DNA from: Xenophilus aerolatus | GTDB lineage: Bacteria > Pseudomonadota > Gammaproteobacteria > Burkholderiales > Burkholderiaceae_C | Direction of reading: 5' to 3' | Length of the DNA: 64,000 nucleotides | Assembly: GCA_030418545.1 (NCBI GenBank) | Contig: QAIB01000011.1 | Location: forward strand, 103,258 to 167,257 | In this document: one piece after another, positions 26,507-36,156 of the stretch | How positions within the stretch are numbered: position 1 is the first letter of the stretch | Layout: every line of letters starts with the position of its first letter | Translations under genes and position numbers: made by a program | Notes under the pieces: generated by a model | What the model was told of the DNA's origin: nothing | What the model saw: the letters and a program-made list of their open reading frames with translations, nothing else | Database searches by the model: none

Positions 26507-27008
26507 GCTCACCGTCCAGGAGCGGCTGCAGCCCTCGCTGCTCGACCGCCTCGTCGACCATGCGCCCGACCAGAAGCGCGAGGGCGACGACAAGCGCACC
26601 CTCACGCGGCAGGCCCTGCGCCAGGCCGTGCTGCGCGACCTGGCCTGGCTGCTCAACGCCACGGGCGATGCGGTCGACGACCGGCGCTATCCGCAGGCGG
26701 CGCGCTCGGTCCTCAACTACGGATTGCCTATGCTGTCCGGCCAGTTCACGTCCTCCATCCAGCGTGTCAGCATGGAACAGGCTCTGAAGAACGCCATCCT
26801 GCAGTTCGAGCCGCGCATCCTGCCCCGAACGCTCGAAGTCGAAATCGTCATGGAAGGCTCGTCCCTGGATTCCCACAACTGCATCAGCCTGCTGGTGCGC
26901 GGAAGCTTGTGGGCGCAGCCGGTGCCGCTGGAGTTCCTGATGCGCAGCCGCGTCGACCTGGAGGAAGGGCGCATCGCCATCGATGACCTGTCCAATCCAG
27001 CGCGCTGA
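26499..27008 (+). CDS. tssE: T6SS baseplate subunit TssE (gp25-like)
   Basis: A 169-residue protein. It contains the gp25-like core: SVLNYGLPMLSG, AILQFEPRILPRTLEVEI and IRG-like LVRGSLWAQP. Start taken at ATG 26499 (MAELTVQERLQPSLLDRL), which overlaps the tagJ stop by 8 bp; another in-frame ATG at 26484 would add five residues. It belongs to the baseplate wedge with TssF, TssG and TssK. Confidence 0.93.
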   Translation: MAELTVQERLQPSLLDRLVDHAPDQKREGDDKRTLTRQALRQAVLRDLAWLLNATGDAVDDRRYPQAARSVLNYGLPMLSGQFTSSIQRVSMEQALKNAILQFEPRILPRTLEVEIVMEGSSLDSHNCISLLVRGSLWAQPVPLEFLMRSRVDLEEGRIAIDDLSNPAR

Positions 27009-27034
27009 CGCCGATCCGCGAGACCGCCTCCGCT

Positions 27035-27056
27035 GCCGGTGCGTGCAGGCACCGGC
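27035..27056 (+). other. strong hairpin in the tssE-tssF gap
   Basis: GCCGGTGC (27035-27042) pairs with GCACCGGC (27049-27056) over a 6-base loop. A second hairpin CGCCCGC/GCGGGCG lies near 27127-27143. There is no run of T after either, so they are not typical intrinsic terminators. The 178-bp gap 27009-27186 holds nothing else I can name; it is the largest gap between tssL and pppA and could hold an internal promoter for tssF. Confidence 0.4.
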
Positions 27057-27186
27057 GCGGTCACGTGCCGAACTCGCGAAACGCGATCGTCCCGGTCGTT
27101 ACGAATTTCGCGCCTGCGCCCGCCTGGCGGGCGCTGCGGGCCGATTGCACTTTGCCGTTTCCGGCCGATTGGGGAGGGGCTGAGGC

Positions 27187-29070
27187 ATGGACCCGCGGCT
27201 GCTCACGCTCTACGAACAGGAACTGCGCTACTTCCGCGAGAGCACGGGCGAGTTCGCGCGCGCCTTCCCCAAGATCGCCGCCCGACTCGGCGTGGACGGG
27301 CAGGAGGTCGCCGACCCCTACGTGGAGCGGCTCATCGAGGCGACGGCCTTCCTCGCGGCACGCGTGCACCTCAAGGTCGATGCCGAGTACCCGCGCTTCA
27401 CCGGGCACCTGCTCGACATCGTCTACCCGCACTTCCTCGCCCCCACGCCGGCCTGCGGCGTGTGCGCCTTCCAGCCCGAACTGGGCGACGCCGTGCTCGC
27501 CGCCGGCCCCACGCTGCCGCGCGGCAGTGCCCTGCGCGCGCGCCAGGCGGTCGGCCAGAACACGCACTGCGAATTCCGCACCGCGCACGACCTGCGCGTG
27601 TGGCCGATCGAGCTCACGCGCGCCCAGTACTTCACCTACGCGGCCGACCTGCCGCTGGCGCAGCACCCGCGGGCCCGCGACATCCGCGGCGGCCTGCGCA
27701 TCGGGCTGAAGGCCACGGCCGGCCTGAGCTTCGACCAGATCGCGCTGGACGCGCTCACGCTGTATTTCGGCGGCGCCGACGACGTGGCCTGGCAGCTGCA
27801 CGAATGCGCGCTGGCGCAGCCGATCGGCGTGCTGGTGCGGCGGGCCGGGGCCACCGGCCCGGTCGCCACGCTGCCCGGCAGCGCGATCACCGAGGTCGGC
27901 TTCGGCGACGACGAGGCGCTGCTGCCGGTCACGGCCACCGGCTTTTCGGGCTTTCGCCTGGTGCAGGAGTACTTCGCCTTTCCCGAGCGCTTCCGCTTCG
28001 CACGCATCGAGGGGCTGCGCGCCGCGCTGGCGGCGTGCGGCGGCGACGAGATCGAGCTGGTACTGCTGTTCTCGCGCGGCGACGCGGTGCTGGAGAAGCT
28101 GGTCGGCGCCGACAACGTGCAGCTGCACTGCGTGCCGGTCGTGAACCTCTTTCCCAAGCGGCTCGACCGCGTGAGCGTGAGCGAGGGCGTGAGCCAGTTC
28201 CACCTGCTGGCCGACCGCACGCGGCCGCAGGACTTCGAGGTGCATTCGCTCACCGAGGTGGTCGGCCATGGCGCGGCCGCTGCGGGCGGCGAGGGCGCGC
28301 GCGAGCAGCTGTTCCGACCCTTCTACGCCGCCTTCCACGGCAGCCGCGAAGCGCATCCCGCCTACTACACGGTCACGCGAGAGCCGCGCGTGATGTCGGC
28401 GCGCCAGCGCGGCGAGGGGCATCGCAGCAGCCACATCGGCTCGGAGCTGTACCTGCAGGTGGTCGACCCGCAGCAGGCGCCCTTCTCGGGCGCGCTTCGC
28501 CAGCTCGCCGTCAGCGGGCTGGTGACCAACCGCGACCTCGCACTGCTGCTGCCGGTCGGGCGCGAGAACGACTTCGACTGCGTCGACGCCTTCCCGGTGC
28601 ACAGCGTGCGCATGGTGCGCGGCCCTTCGCGGCCGGTGTCGCCGGTGGTGCAGCAGGGGCTGGGCTGGAAGGTGGTCGACCACCTGGCGCTCAACTACCT
28701 GTCGCTGGCCGACAGCTCGCCCGCCGAGGGTGCCGCGGCCCTGCGCGAGATGCTCATGCTCTACGCCGTGCACGCCGACGAGGCACGCCAGGGCCAGGTG
28801 CGCGGCCTGCTGTCGGTGCGCTGCAAGCCGCTGGTGCGGCGCCTGCCGCTGCCCGGCCCGATCGCCTTCGGCCGCGGGCTGGAAGTGACGCTGGAGGTCG
28901 ACCCGCCCGCCTTCCACGGGCACAGCGCCTTTCTCTTCGGTGCCGTGATGTCGCGCTGGCTCACGCGCCATGTCGAGGTGAACCACTTCGTCGAGACCGT
29001 GCTGCGCGGCGCGGGCAAGGGCGAATGGATGCGATGGAGGCCGCAGTGCGGGACCCGGCCGATCCTGTGA
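27187..29070 (+). CDS. tssF: T6SS baseplate subunit TssF
   Basis: A 627-residue protein of normal length. The opening MDPRLLTLYEQELRYFRES and the block YPRFTGHLLDIVYPHFLAP are the family signature; the C-terminal part has AFLFGAVMSRWLTRHVEVN. TssF forms the baseplate wedge with TssG around VgrG. GAGGGGCTGAGGC precedes the ATG. Its 3' end overlaps tssG by 46 bp. Confidence 0.96.
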   Translation: MDPRLLTLYEQELRYFRESTGEFARAFPKIAARLGVDGQEVADPYVERLIEATAFLAARVHLKVDAEYPRFTGHLLDIVYPHFLAPTPACGVCAFQPELGDAVLAAGPTLPRGSALRARQAVGQNTHCEFRTAHDLRVWPIELTRAQYFTYAADLPLAQHPRARDIRGGLRIGLKATAGLSFDQIALDALTLYFGGADDVAWQLHECALAQPIGVLVRRAGATGPVATLPGSAITEVGFGDDEALLPVTATGFSGFRLVQEYFAFPERFRFARIEGLRAALAACGGDEIELVLLFSRGDAVLEKLVGADNVQLHCVPVVNLFPKRLDRVSVSEGVSQFHLLADRTRPQDFEVHSLTEVVGHGAAAAGGEGAREQLFRPFYAAFHGSREAHPAYYTVTREPRVMSARQRGEGHRSSHIGSELYLQVVDPQQAPFSGALRQLAVSGLVTNRDLALLLPVGRENDFDCVDAFPVHSVRMVRGPSRPVSPVVQQGLGWKVVDHLALNYLSLADSSPAEGAAALREMLMLYAVHADEARQGQVRGLLSVRCKPLVRRLPLPGPIAFGRGLEVTLEVDPPAFHGHSAFLFGAVMSRWLTRHVEVNHFVETVLRGAGKGEWMRWRPQCGTRPIL

Positions 29071-30209
29071 GCGCACCGGGCGGCGGCGCCGCGCCGGCCA
29101 TCACGCCCGCCGCATGGCTGGCCGCGCGGGCCGACCGCGCCTGGGCCTACGACTACTTCGCCACCCTGCGCCGGCTGGAGTGCATGGACCCGCGGGCGCC
29201 GCGCTGGGGCCAGGCCCTGCGGCCCTCCGCCGAGACCGTGCGCGTGGGGCAGGAGCCCTCGCTGTCCTTCGCGCCGGCGCCCTTCAGCCGCTTCGAGCCC
29301 GCCACGGCCGACGCGCCGCCGCGCCTGCGCCAGCACTTCTTCGGCTACCTCGGGCCCAACGGGCCGCTGCCCGTGCACCTGTCGGACTTCATCCGCGAGC
29401 GGGCCCTCAACCACGGCGACCCGACCTGGCTGGCCTTCCTCGACACCTTCTCGCACCGCTTCGCGCTGCAGATCTACCGCGCCTGGGCGAAGGCCCGGCC
29501 GGTCACGGGCTTGGACCGCCCGCACGAAGACCCGTTCCGCCGCCACGTCGGTGCCTTCGCCGGCATCGGCGGCCCGGCGCGGCAGGAGCGCGACGAGGTG
29601 CACGACGACGCGCGCCTGCACTTCTCGGGCTGGCTCGCGCGCCGCGTGCACAACGTGGAGGGCGTCGAGTCGGTGGTGTCGGCGTACTTCGGCGTGCCCG
29701 CGCGGCTGGAGCGCTGGGCCGGGCACTGGATGCGTCTGCCGGGCGACGAACTCACGCGGCTGGGCGCCAGCAACACCAACGATGCATCGCGCACGCTGGG
29801 GCTGGGCGCCGTCATGGGGCGCCAGGTCTGGGACCGGCAGCACAAGGTGCGCCTGCACCTGGGACCGCTGTCGCTCGAGCAGTACACGCGCTTCCTGCCC
29901 ATCGGCTCGGCGCGCCCGGTGCTGGCGCGCTGGATGCAGCAGCTGCTCGGCGACGAACTGGAATGGGACGCGCAGCTCGCGCTGCGCAAGGAGGAGGTGC
30001 CCGCCACCCGCCTCGGCGAGCAGGCCGGCAACGGTCCGCGGCTGGGGTGGGTGTCGTGGCTCGGCGCGCGGCCGCGTGGACGCGACGCGGCCGACGTGCG
30101 TATTGCCGGCGACAGCCCTGCAAGGGGCGCCGCCGCCGATGCAGGCTCGATGTCGTCGCCGCGCCCCGCCGCGGCGCAGCGGTTCGCCCTTTCCAGCGGC
30201 GCGGCTTGA
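29025..30209 (+). CDS. tssG: T6SS baseplate subunit TssG
   Basis: About 394 residues. Family motifs include YDYFATLRRLEC, LSFAPAPFSRFEP, QHFFGYLGPNGPLPVHLSDF and FRRHVGAFAGIG. Two in-frame ATGs, 29025 and 29034, are possible; both lie inside tssF, so translation is coupled. An AAGGG sits 3 bp before the first and 12 bp before the second. The C-terminal 50 residues are Ala/Arg-rich and poorly conserved in style. It partners TssF in the baseplate. Confidence 0.95.
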   Translation: MDAMEAAVRDPADPVSAPGGGAAPAITPAAWLAARADRAWAYDYFATLRRLECMDPRAPRWGQALRPSAETVRVGQEPSLSFAPAPFSRFEPATADAPPRLRQHFFGYLGPNGPLPVHLSDFIRERALNHGDPTWLAFLDTFSHRFALQIYRAWAKARPVTGLDRPHEDPFRRHVGAFAGIGGPARQERDEVHDDARLHFSGWLARRVHNVEGVESVVSAYFGVPARLERWAGHWMRLPGDELTRLGASNTNDASRTLGLGAVMGRQVWDRQHKVRLHLGPLSLEQYTRFLPIGSARPVLARWMQQLLGDELEWDAQLALRKEEVPATRLGEQAGNGPRLGWVSWLGARPRGRDAADVRIAGDSPARGAAADAGSMSSPRPAAAQRFALSSGAA

Positions 30210-30250
30210 AATGCCGCGCGCTTCGTTCGTTCTTCCGACTGGAGATTCCA

Positions 30251-32995
30251 ATGAGTGAGATCAGCCGCACCGCCCTATTCGGCAAGCTCAACCCGCTGGC
30301 CTACAAGGCCATCGAGGGCGCGACCGTCTTCTGCAAGATGCGCGGCAACCCGTACGTTGAGCTCGAGCACTGGTTCGCGCAGCTGCTGCAGAACCAGGAG
30401 TCCGACCTGCACCGCATCGTGCAGCACTACGGGCTCGACATCTCGGTGCTGGCCAAGGACATGACGGCGGCGCTGGACCGCCTGCCGCGCGGCGCCACCG
30501 CGATCAGCGACTTCTCGCCGCACATCGAGAACGCGATCGAACGCGCCTGGACCTACGCCACGCTGCAGTTCGGCGAGGCGCAGGTGCGCACCGGCTACCT
30601 GGTCTTCGGCATGCTCAAGTCACCCAGCCTGCGCAACCCGCTGCTGGCGCTGTCCAAGCAGTTCGAGAAGGTGAAGGTCGAGGACCTGGGCGACCACTTC
30701 GCCAAGATCTGCGATGCCTCGGCCGAGTCGAGGATGCGCGCGCAGGACGGCACCGGCATGGGCAGCGGCGACGTGGGCGACGAGACCGGCGCCATGGCCC
30801 CGGCCGCGATGGGCAAGGGCGATGCGCTGAAGAAGTTCGCCGTCGACCTCACCGAGAAGGCGAAGAAGGGCAAGATGGACCCGGTCACGGGCCGAGACGA
30901 GGAGATCCGCCAGATCGTCGACATCCTGATGCGCCGGCGCCAGAACAACCCGCTGCTCACCGGCGAGGCCGGCGTGGGCAAGACGGCGGTGGTCGAAGGC
31001 TTCGCGCAGCGCCTGGCCCGCGGCGACGTGCCGCCGCAACTGAAGGACGTGAAGCTGCTCACGCTGGACATCGGCCTGCTGCAGGCCGGTGCCAGCATGA
31101 AGGGCGAGTTCGAGCAGCGCCTGCGGCAGGTGATCGACGAGGTGCAGTCCTCGCCCACGCCCATCATCCTGTTCATCGACGAGATCCACACGCTGGTGGG
31201 CGCGGGCGGCGCGGCCGGCACCGGCGACGCGGCCAACCTGCTCAAGCCGGCGCTGGCACGGGGCAACCTGCGCACCATCGGCGCCACCACCTGGGCCGAA
31301 TACAAGAAGTACATTGAGAAGGACCCGGCACTGACCCGGCGCTTCCAGGTCGTGCAGGTGCCCGAGCCCGACGAGCAGAAGGCCATCCTCATGCTGCGCG
31401 GCGTGGCCAGCGTGCTGGAGAAGCACCACCGCGTTCAATTGCTCGACGAGGCCATCGAGGCGGCCGTCAAGCTCAGCCACCGCTACATCCCCGCACGCCA
31501 ACTGCCCGACAAGGCCGTGAGCCTGCTGGACACCGCCTGCGCGCGCGTCGCCGTGAGCCAGCATGCGACCCCGCCCGAGGTGGAGGACTGCATGCGCCGC
31601 ATCGAGGCGCTGACGGTGGAGCAGGAGATCATCGGCCGCGAGGAGGCGATCGGCATCGACGTCACCAAGCGCGCGGCGCAGGTCACGGCGATGCTGGGCG
31701 AGTCGAAGGGCGAGCTGGAGAAGCTCAACGCGCGATGGCAAGAGGAGAAGGGCCTGGTCGACCGTCTGCTGGAGTTGCGCGGCCAGCTGCGCGCCGGCAA
31801 CAAGCCGGTGGACGTGCCTGCCGATGCGACAGAGACGATAGCGCCTGCCGCAGACGGGACGGGCGCTGCAGCCCCGAATGGCACCGAAACACGCGCCGGC
31901 CTTGATCGCGCGGCCCTGCTGGCCGAATTGCACGAGCTGCAGGCGAAGATCCATGCCGTGCAGGGCGAGTCGCCGCTGATCCTGCCCTCGGTCGACGAGC
32001 AGGCGGTGGCGTCGGTCGTCGCCGACTGGACCGGCATCCCCGTCGGCCGCATGGTGAAGAACGAGGTCGAGGCGGTGCTCAAGCTGGCCGACACGCTGAA
32101 CCAGCGCGTCATCGGCCAGAAGCACGGGCTGGAGATGATCGCGCGGCGCATCCAGACGAGCCGTGCGCGGCTGGACAACCCGCAAAAGCCCATCGGCGTG
32201 TTCATGCTCTGCGGCACCTCCGGCGTCGGCAAGACCGAGACGGCACTCGCACTGGCCGAGGCGCTCTACGGCGGCGAGCAGAACATCATCACCATCAACA
32301 TGAGCGAGTTCCAGGAGGCACACACCGTCTCCACGCTCAAGGGCGCGCCGCCCGGCTACGTGGGCTACGGCGAGGGCGGCATCCTGACCGAAGCCGTACG
32401 CCGCCGGCCCTACAGCGTGGTGCTGCTCGACGAGGTGGAGAAGGCCCACCCCGATGTGCACGAGATCTTCTTCCAGGTCTTCGACAAGGGCTGGATGGAA
32501 GACGGCGAGGGCCGGATGATCGACTTCAAGAACACCATCATCCTGCTGACCACCAACGCCGGCAGCGAGCTGGTGATGAGCATGTGCCGCGACCCCGAAC
32601 TGCTGCCCGATCCTCATGCCTTGGCCGACGCCCTGAAGGCGCCGCTGATGAAGGTGTTCCCGCCCGCGCTGCTGGGCCGCATCGTCACCATTCCCTACTA
32701 CCCGCTGTCGCCCGACATGATGAAGAAGATCGTGCGGCTGCAGCTGGGCCGCATCAAGAAGCGCGTCGAGGCCAACCACGGCGTGCCCTTCGAGTACAGC
32801 GACGCGGTGGTCGACCAGGTGGTGGCGCGCTGCCAGGACCCGGAGTCCGGCGGCCGCGTCATCGACGCCATCCTCACCAACACCGTGCTGCCGACCATCT
32901 CGGTCGAGTACCTGCAGCGCCTGGCCACCGGCGGCGAGATCCGCAAGGTGGCGCTGGACGTGAAGGACAGCGATTTCACCTACGCCTTCGACTGA
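30251..32995 (+). CDS. tssH: T6SS ATPase TssH (ClpV)
   Basis: A 914-residue AAA+ disaggregase of the ClpB/ClpV type that recycles contracted TssBC sheaths. The N domain starts SRTALFGKLNPLAYKAIEGA. The first ATPase has Walker A GEAGVGKTAVVEGF (about 238) and LFIDEIHTLVGAGG; the second has GTSGVGKTETALALAE (about 655) and VVLLDEVEKAHPDV. Between the middle domain and the second ATPase an Ala/Gly/Thr-rich stretch (about 525-548, TETIAPAADGTGAAAPNGTE) is encoded by a copy of the ~60-bp dispersed repeat and looks inserted in frame. A ribosome site GGAG precedes ATG 30251. Confidence 0.97.
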   Translation: MSEISRTALFGKLNPLAYKAIEGATVFCKMRGNPYVELEHWFAQLLQNQESDLHRIVQHYGLDISVLAKDMTAALDRLPRGATAISDFSPHIENAIERAWTYATLQFGEAQVRTGYLVFGMLKSPSLRNPLLALSKQFEKVKVEDLGDHFAKICDASAESRMRAQDGTGMGSGDVGDETGAMAPAAMGKGDALKKFAVDLTEKAKKGKMDPVTGRDEEIRQIVDILMRRRQNNPLLTGEAGVGKTAVVEGFAQRLARGDVPPQLKDVKLLTLDIGLLQAGASMKGEFEQRLRQVIDEVQSSPTPIILFIDEIHTLVGAGGAAGTGDAANLLKPALARGNLRTIGATTWAEYKKYIEKDPALTRRFQVVQVPEPDEQKAILMLRGVASVLEKHHRVQLLDEAIEAAVKLSHRYIPARQLPDKAVSLLDTACARVAVSQHATPPEVEDCMRRIEALTVEQEIIGREEAIGIDVTKRAAQVTAMLGESKGELEKLNARWQEEKGLVDRLLELRGQLRAGNKPVDVPADATETIAPAADGTGAAAPNGTETRAGLDRAALLAELHELQAKIHAVQGESPLILPSVDEQAVASVVADWTGIPVGRMVKNEVEAVLKLADTLNQRVIGQKHGLEMIARRIQTSRARLDNPQKPIGVFMLCGTSGVGKTETALALAEALYGGEQNIITINMSEFQEAHTVSTLKGAPPGYVGYGEGGILTEAVRRRPYSVVLLDEVEKAHPDVHEIFFQVFDKGWMEDGEGRMIDFKNTIILLTTNAGSELVMSMCRDPELLPDPHALADALKAPLMKVFPPALLGRIVTIPYYPLSPDMMKKIVRLQLGRIKKRVEANHGVPFEYSDAVVDQVVARCQDPESGGRVIDAILTNTVLPTISVEYLQRLATGGEIRKVALDVKDSDFTYAFD
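31831..31890 (+). repeat. dispersed ~60-bp repeat, copy F, in frame inside tssH
   Basis: Shares GATAGCGCCTGCCGCAGACG then GGGCGCTGCAG with copy D at 59064 (GATAGCTGCTTCCGCAGATG, GGGCGCTGCAGG). It is read in the same frame as copy D (ATA GCx xCT xCC GCA GAx). It adds about 20 residues in a loop region of TssH without a frameshift. Confidence 0.6.
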
Positions 32996-33027
32996 ACGCG
33001 TTCGCTCGCGCAGAAACACACCCAGCC

Positions 33028-36000
33028 ATGGCCGCCACCGACTACGAGATCAAGAGCGATTCGCCTGTCGTCTCCGAACTGATGTTCTGGCGCCTGGCCG
33101 GGCACGAGGGTCTGTCGCGTCCGGCGGCCTACGAGCTGGTCGTGCTGTCGAAGAACCGGAACATCGACGCCAAGGACATCCTGGGTCACGCCTTCGACGT
33201 GGTGATCGGTTTCGAGGACGCCGACGGCGGCAAGCATCAACGCCATTTCCAGGGCCATGCGGTGCGCTTCACTCGCCTCGCCCAGGCGGGCCGGTATTTC
33301 GAGTACCGCATCGAACTGCGCTCCTGGTTCTGGCTGCTGAGCAAGCGCGCCAACGCCCGCATCCTGCAGGACAAGCCGGTGCTCGAGGTGCTGGACGCGG
33401 TGATCGAGGACAGCCCGGTCAAGCGCCTGAAGAAGCTCAAGACTGACCAGGTCGCGGGCCGGCACGAGCCGCACCGCTATTGCGTGCAGTTCCAAGAGAG
33501 CGACTACGACTTCCTTTCGCGCCTGCTGGAAGAAGAAGGCATCTACTACTGGTTCGATGCGCACGACGCGCCGGGCACCATGCACCTGTCGGACAACAGT
33601 GCGGTGGCGCACGAGGCGCTGCCGGCCGTGGGCACGCTGCGCTACATCAGCCAATCGGCCAGCCAGGCGCCCCGTCAGGCCGAAATCACGCGCTGGGTCA
33701 GCGCCCGCCGTTTCGACACCGGCAAGCATGCGGCGGCGGACAGCAACTTCAAGGCCATCCGCAAGAAGGTGGGCGCCACCATCGACGCCTCGGACGACCA
33801 CGAGCTGGCCGACCTGGAAGTATTCGAATTCCCTGGCGACTACTTCACCCCCGACGGTGCCGAGACGGCCGCCAAGGTGCGGGGCGACGAACTGATGGCG
33901 CGGCGCGACCGGCACTGGGCCTTCACTTCGTGGCCCGACGTGGCGGCGGGGCGGACCTTCAAGTTCGAGGGCGACCCGGACGGCGTGCACGACGGCGAGT
34001 ACATCGTGTCGGGCTGCACGATGGTGGTGGCGCACCCCGGGTACGAGGGCATGGGGCTCGCCGACGCGGCGGCGTCGGTGGTGCCGCTGCTGCAGCGACT
34101 GCTGGCCGAGGACGCGGTCAATGCCGTCTCGCTGGACATGGCGCAGGAGCTGGTGGAGGCGCATCCGAACCTCGTCCGGCCAGGTCGTGGTGCCTGCGCG
34201 TTCCTGCTCACGCTGCACCCCGTCGCGATGCCTTTCAGGCCACCGCGCCTGACGCCGCGCAAGCCCATGCCGGGGCCGCAGTCGGCGATCGTGGTCGGGC
34301 CGAAGGGCGACGAGCTGCATGTGGACGAGTTCGGCCGCGTCAAGGTGCACTTCCACTGGGATCGCTACGACGAGAGCAACGAGAAGTCCACCTGCTGGGT
34401 GCGCGTGTCGCAGCCCTGGGCCGGCAAGGGGTGGGGTGGCTACTTCATGCCGCGCATCGGGCAGGAGGTGATCGTCGACTTCCTCAATGGCGACCCGGAC
34501 CGGCCGATCGTGATCGGGCGCATGTACAACGACGACCAGCCGATCCCGTACAAGTCGCCCACCCAGAGCGGCTTCAAGACGCGCTCAACGCCCGGGGGTG
34601 ACTCGACCAACTACAACGAGATCATGTTCGAGGACAAGAAGGGCGAGGAAGCCCTGAACGTCCATGCCGAGAAGAACATGAGCACCTCGGTCGAGAACGA
34701 CGACTCGACCACCGTGGGCCACGACCAGTCCATCACCGTCGAGAACGATCGCACGGTGCACATCATCGGCAACGAGAAGCGCGAGGTCGACAAGGACCAG
34801 CGCAACATCATCCACCAGCACCAGCACACCGACGTCACCTGGAACCAGTACAACCACATCGGCCAGCACCAGCAGAACATCATCGGCATCAAGGGCCAGT
34901 TCAACCAAATCGGCGGCAAGGTCGACATGATCGTCGGCCAGACCTACAACCTGAACGTGACGGGGGCGCTGACGCAGTACTCCGCCTCGGTCGGGCTCAC
35001 CACCGGCGCCATGACCATCAGCGCGGCATCGGTGGCGGTGGGCACCACGGGCAACATGTCCTTCACCGCACAGGGCTCGCGCAAGGACGTGACGACCGGC
35101 GCGCACCTGGTGGCCTCCAGCGCGGGGGTCAAGGTGGTGGCGGGCACCGACATCGAGTTGATGGGCATGGCCAACATCAACGCGACCTCGGTCGGCTCGA
35201 ACACCACGGTGATGGGCTCGAACTCGAGCGGCTACATCGGCATCAACAGCGAAGCCAACATGGGCATGAACCGCAGCACCTTCATGGGGCTGCAGATGGA
35301 CAACTTTCTCGGCATGAGCATCGCCAACGCCGCCGCCATCCAGATGGAGAACTGCGCCGCCATCCAGATGCACAATGTGGCGGCGCTGGACCTGACGGAC
35401 ACCGCCGTCAACATCGAGAACCAAGGGGTCAAGATCATCAATCCCGGTGCCGGAGCGGGCATGGCGGCGGGTGCATCGGTGGTGGGTGCGCTGGGGGGCC
35501 TGGTCGGCGGCGTGATGGGGCTCATGGATTCGGCTGCGACGCTGAAGCAATACGCGGATGCCGCCCAGGCGCTGCGCGACACCGCGAAAGAACTGGCCGA
35601 CGAGGGTCTGCTGCCGGACTTGCAGAACCGGCTGCTCAGTCTGGCGGCTGCGGCCGACCGCCGGCGCACCCAGGTGGGCACGGCGGCCGGTTCGGTGGTG
35701 GGGGCGGTGGTCGGTGGGGCACTCGGTGGGCCGCTCGGGGCCGCCGCGGGCGCCGCGGCCGGCTCGCAGCTCGGGGGCAAGTACCTGCCGGGCGCGGCGG
35801 ATTCGGCGGCGCGCGCCGCCGACAAGGCGGGCGAAGCGGTCGGCGGCGTGGTCGACAAGGCCTGGGACGCGGCGATGCCCTCGCCCCCTGCGGACAACAA
35901 GGCCGGCTCGGTGCCGGTGGGCAGCGGCACCGCGCCTGGCGGCGGTGCAGGCGGGCCGGGCGTGGCGCAGTCGAATCAGCCACCCTCGGGCGCGGGCGGC

Positions 36001-36156
36001 GCACCCGGCGCCGGCGGGAAGAGCGGCAGCGTCGTCAGCGATGGCGGCAAGGCCGGTGGTCCGGCTGCAGGAGGCGCCGACGGCAAGGGCGGCGGACCCG
36101 CGGGCGCCGGGGGCAAGGGCGGCGGATCCATGGGGCCGGGAGGCAAGGGCGGCTGA
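33028..36156 (+). CDS. vgrG: T6SS spike protein VgrG (TssI) with Gly/Ala-rich C-terminal extension
   Basis: A 1042-residue protein. The gp27-like region (about 20-400) includes DYDFLSRLLEEEGIYYWFD. The gp5 OB-fold region is at about 440-505 (VKVHFHWDRYDESNEKSTCW, GWGGYFMPRIGQEVIVDFLN), followed by the beta-helical needle (VHAEKNMSTSVENDDSTTVG onward). Then come Met/Asn/Ala-rich repeats (MENCAAIQMHNVAALDLTDT). The last 200 residues are not standard: a glycine-zipper-like hydrophobic region (about 810-830 and 890-920, GSVVGAVVGGALGGPLGAAA) and a disordered Gly/Pro/Lys tail ending GKGGGSMGPGGKGG. No known toxin domain is seen. The stop overlaps the next start (TGATG). Confidence 0.95.
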   Translation: MAATDYEIKSDSPVVSELMFWRLAGHEGLSRPAAYELVVLSKNRNIDAKDILGHAFDVVIGFEDADGGKHQRHFQGHAVRFTRLAQAGRYFEYRIELRSWFWLLSKRANARILQDKPVLEVLDAVIEDSPVKRLKKLKTDQVAGRHEPHRYCVQFQESDYDFLSRLLEEEGIYYWFDAHDAPGTMHLSDNSAVAHEALPAVGTLRYISQSASQAPRQAEITRWVSARRFDTGKHAAADSNFKAIRKKVGATIDASDDHELADLEVFEFPGDYFTPDGAETAAKVRGDELMARRDRHWAFTSWPDVAAGRTFKFEGDPDGVHDGEYIVSGCTMVVAHPGYEGMGLADAAASVVPLLQRLLAEDAVNAVSLDMAQELVEAHPNLVRPGRGACAFLLTLHPVAMPFRPPRLTPRKPMPGPQSAIVVGPKGDELHVDEFGRVKVHFHWDRYDESNEKSTCWVRVSQPWAGKGWGGYFMPRIGQEVIVDFLNGDPDRPIVIGRMYNDDQPIPYKSPTQSGFKTRSTPGGDSTNYNEIMFEDKKGEEALNVHAEKNMSTSVENDDSTTVGHDQSITVENDRTVHIIGNEKREVDKDQRNIIHQHQHTDVTWNQYNHIGQHQQNIIGIKGQFNQIGGKVDMIVGQTYNLNVTGALTQYSASVGLTTGAMTISAASVAVGTTGNMSFTAQGSRKDVTTGAHLVASSAGVKVVAGTDIELMGMANINATSVGSNTTVMGSNSSGYIGINSEANMGMNRSTFMGLQMDNFLGMSIANAAAIQMENCAAIQMHNVAALDLTDTAVNIENQGVKIINPGAGAGMAAGASVVGALGGLVGGVMGLMDSAATLKQYADAAQALRDTAKELADEGLLPDLQNRLLSLAAAADRRRTQVGTAAGSVVGAVVGGALGGPLGAAAGAAAGSQLGGKYLPGAADSAARAADKAGEAVGGVVDKAWDAAMPSPPADNKAGSVPVGSGTAPGGGAGGPGVAQSNQPPSGAGGAPGAGGKSGSVVSDGGKAGGPAAGGADGKGGGPAGAGGKGGGSMGPGGKGG

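Noticed and set aside
27035..27056. Hairpin after tssE as an intrinsic terminator
   Set aside because: No T-run follows and the operon continues with tssF in the same direction.
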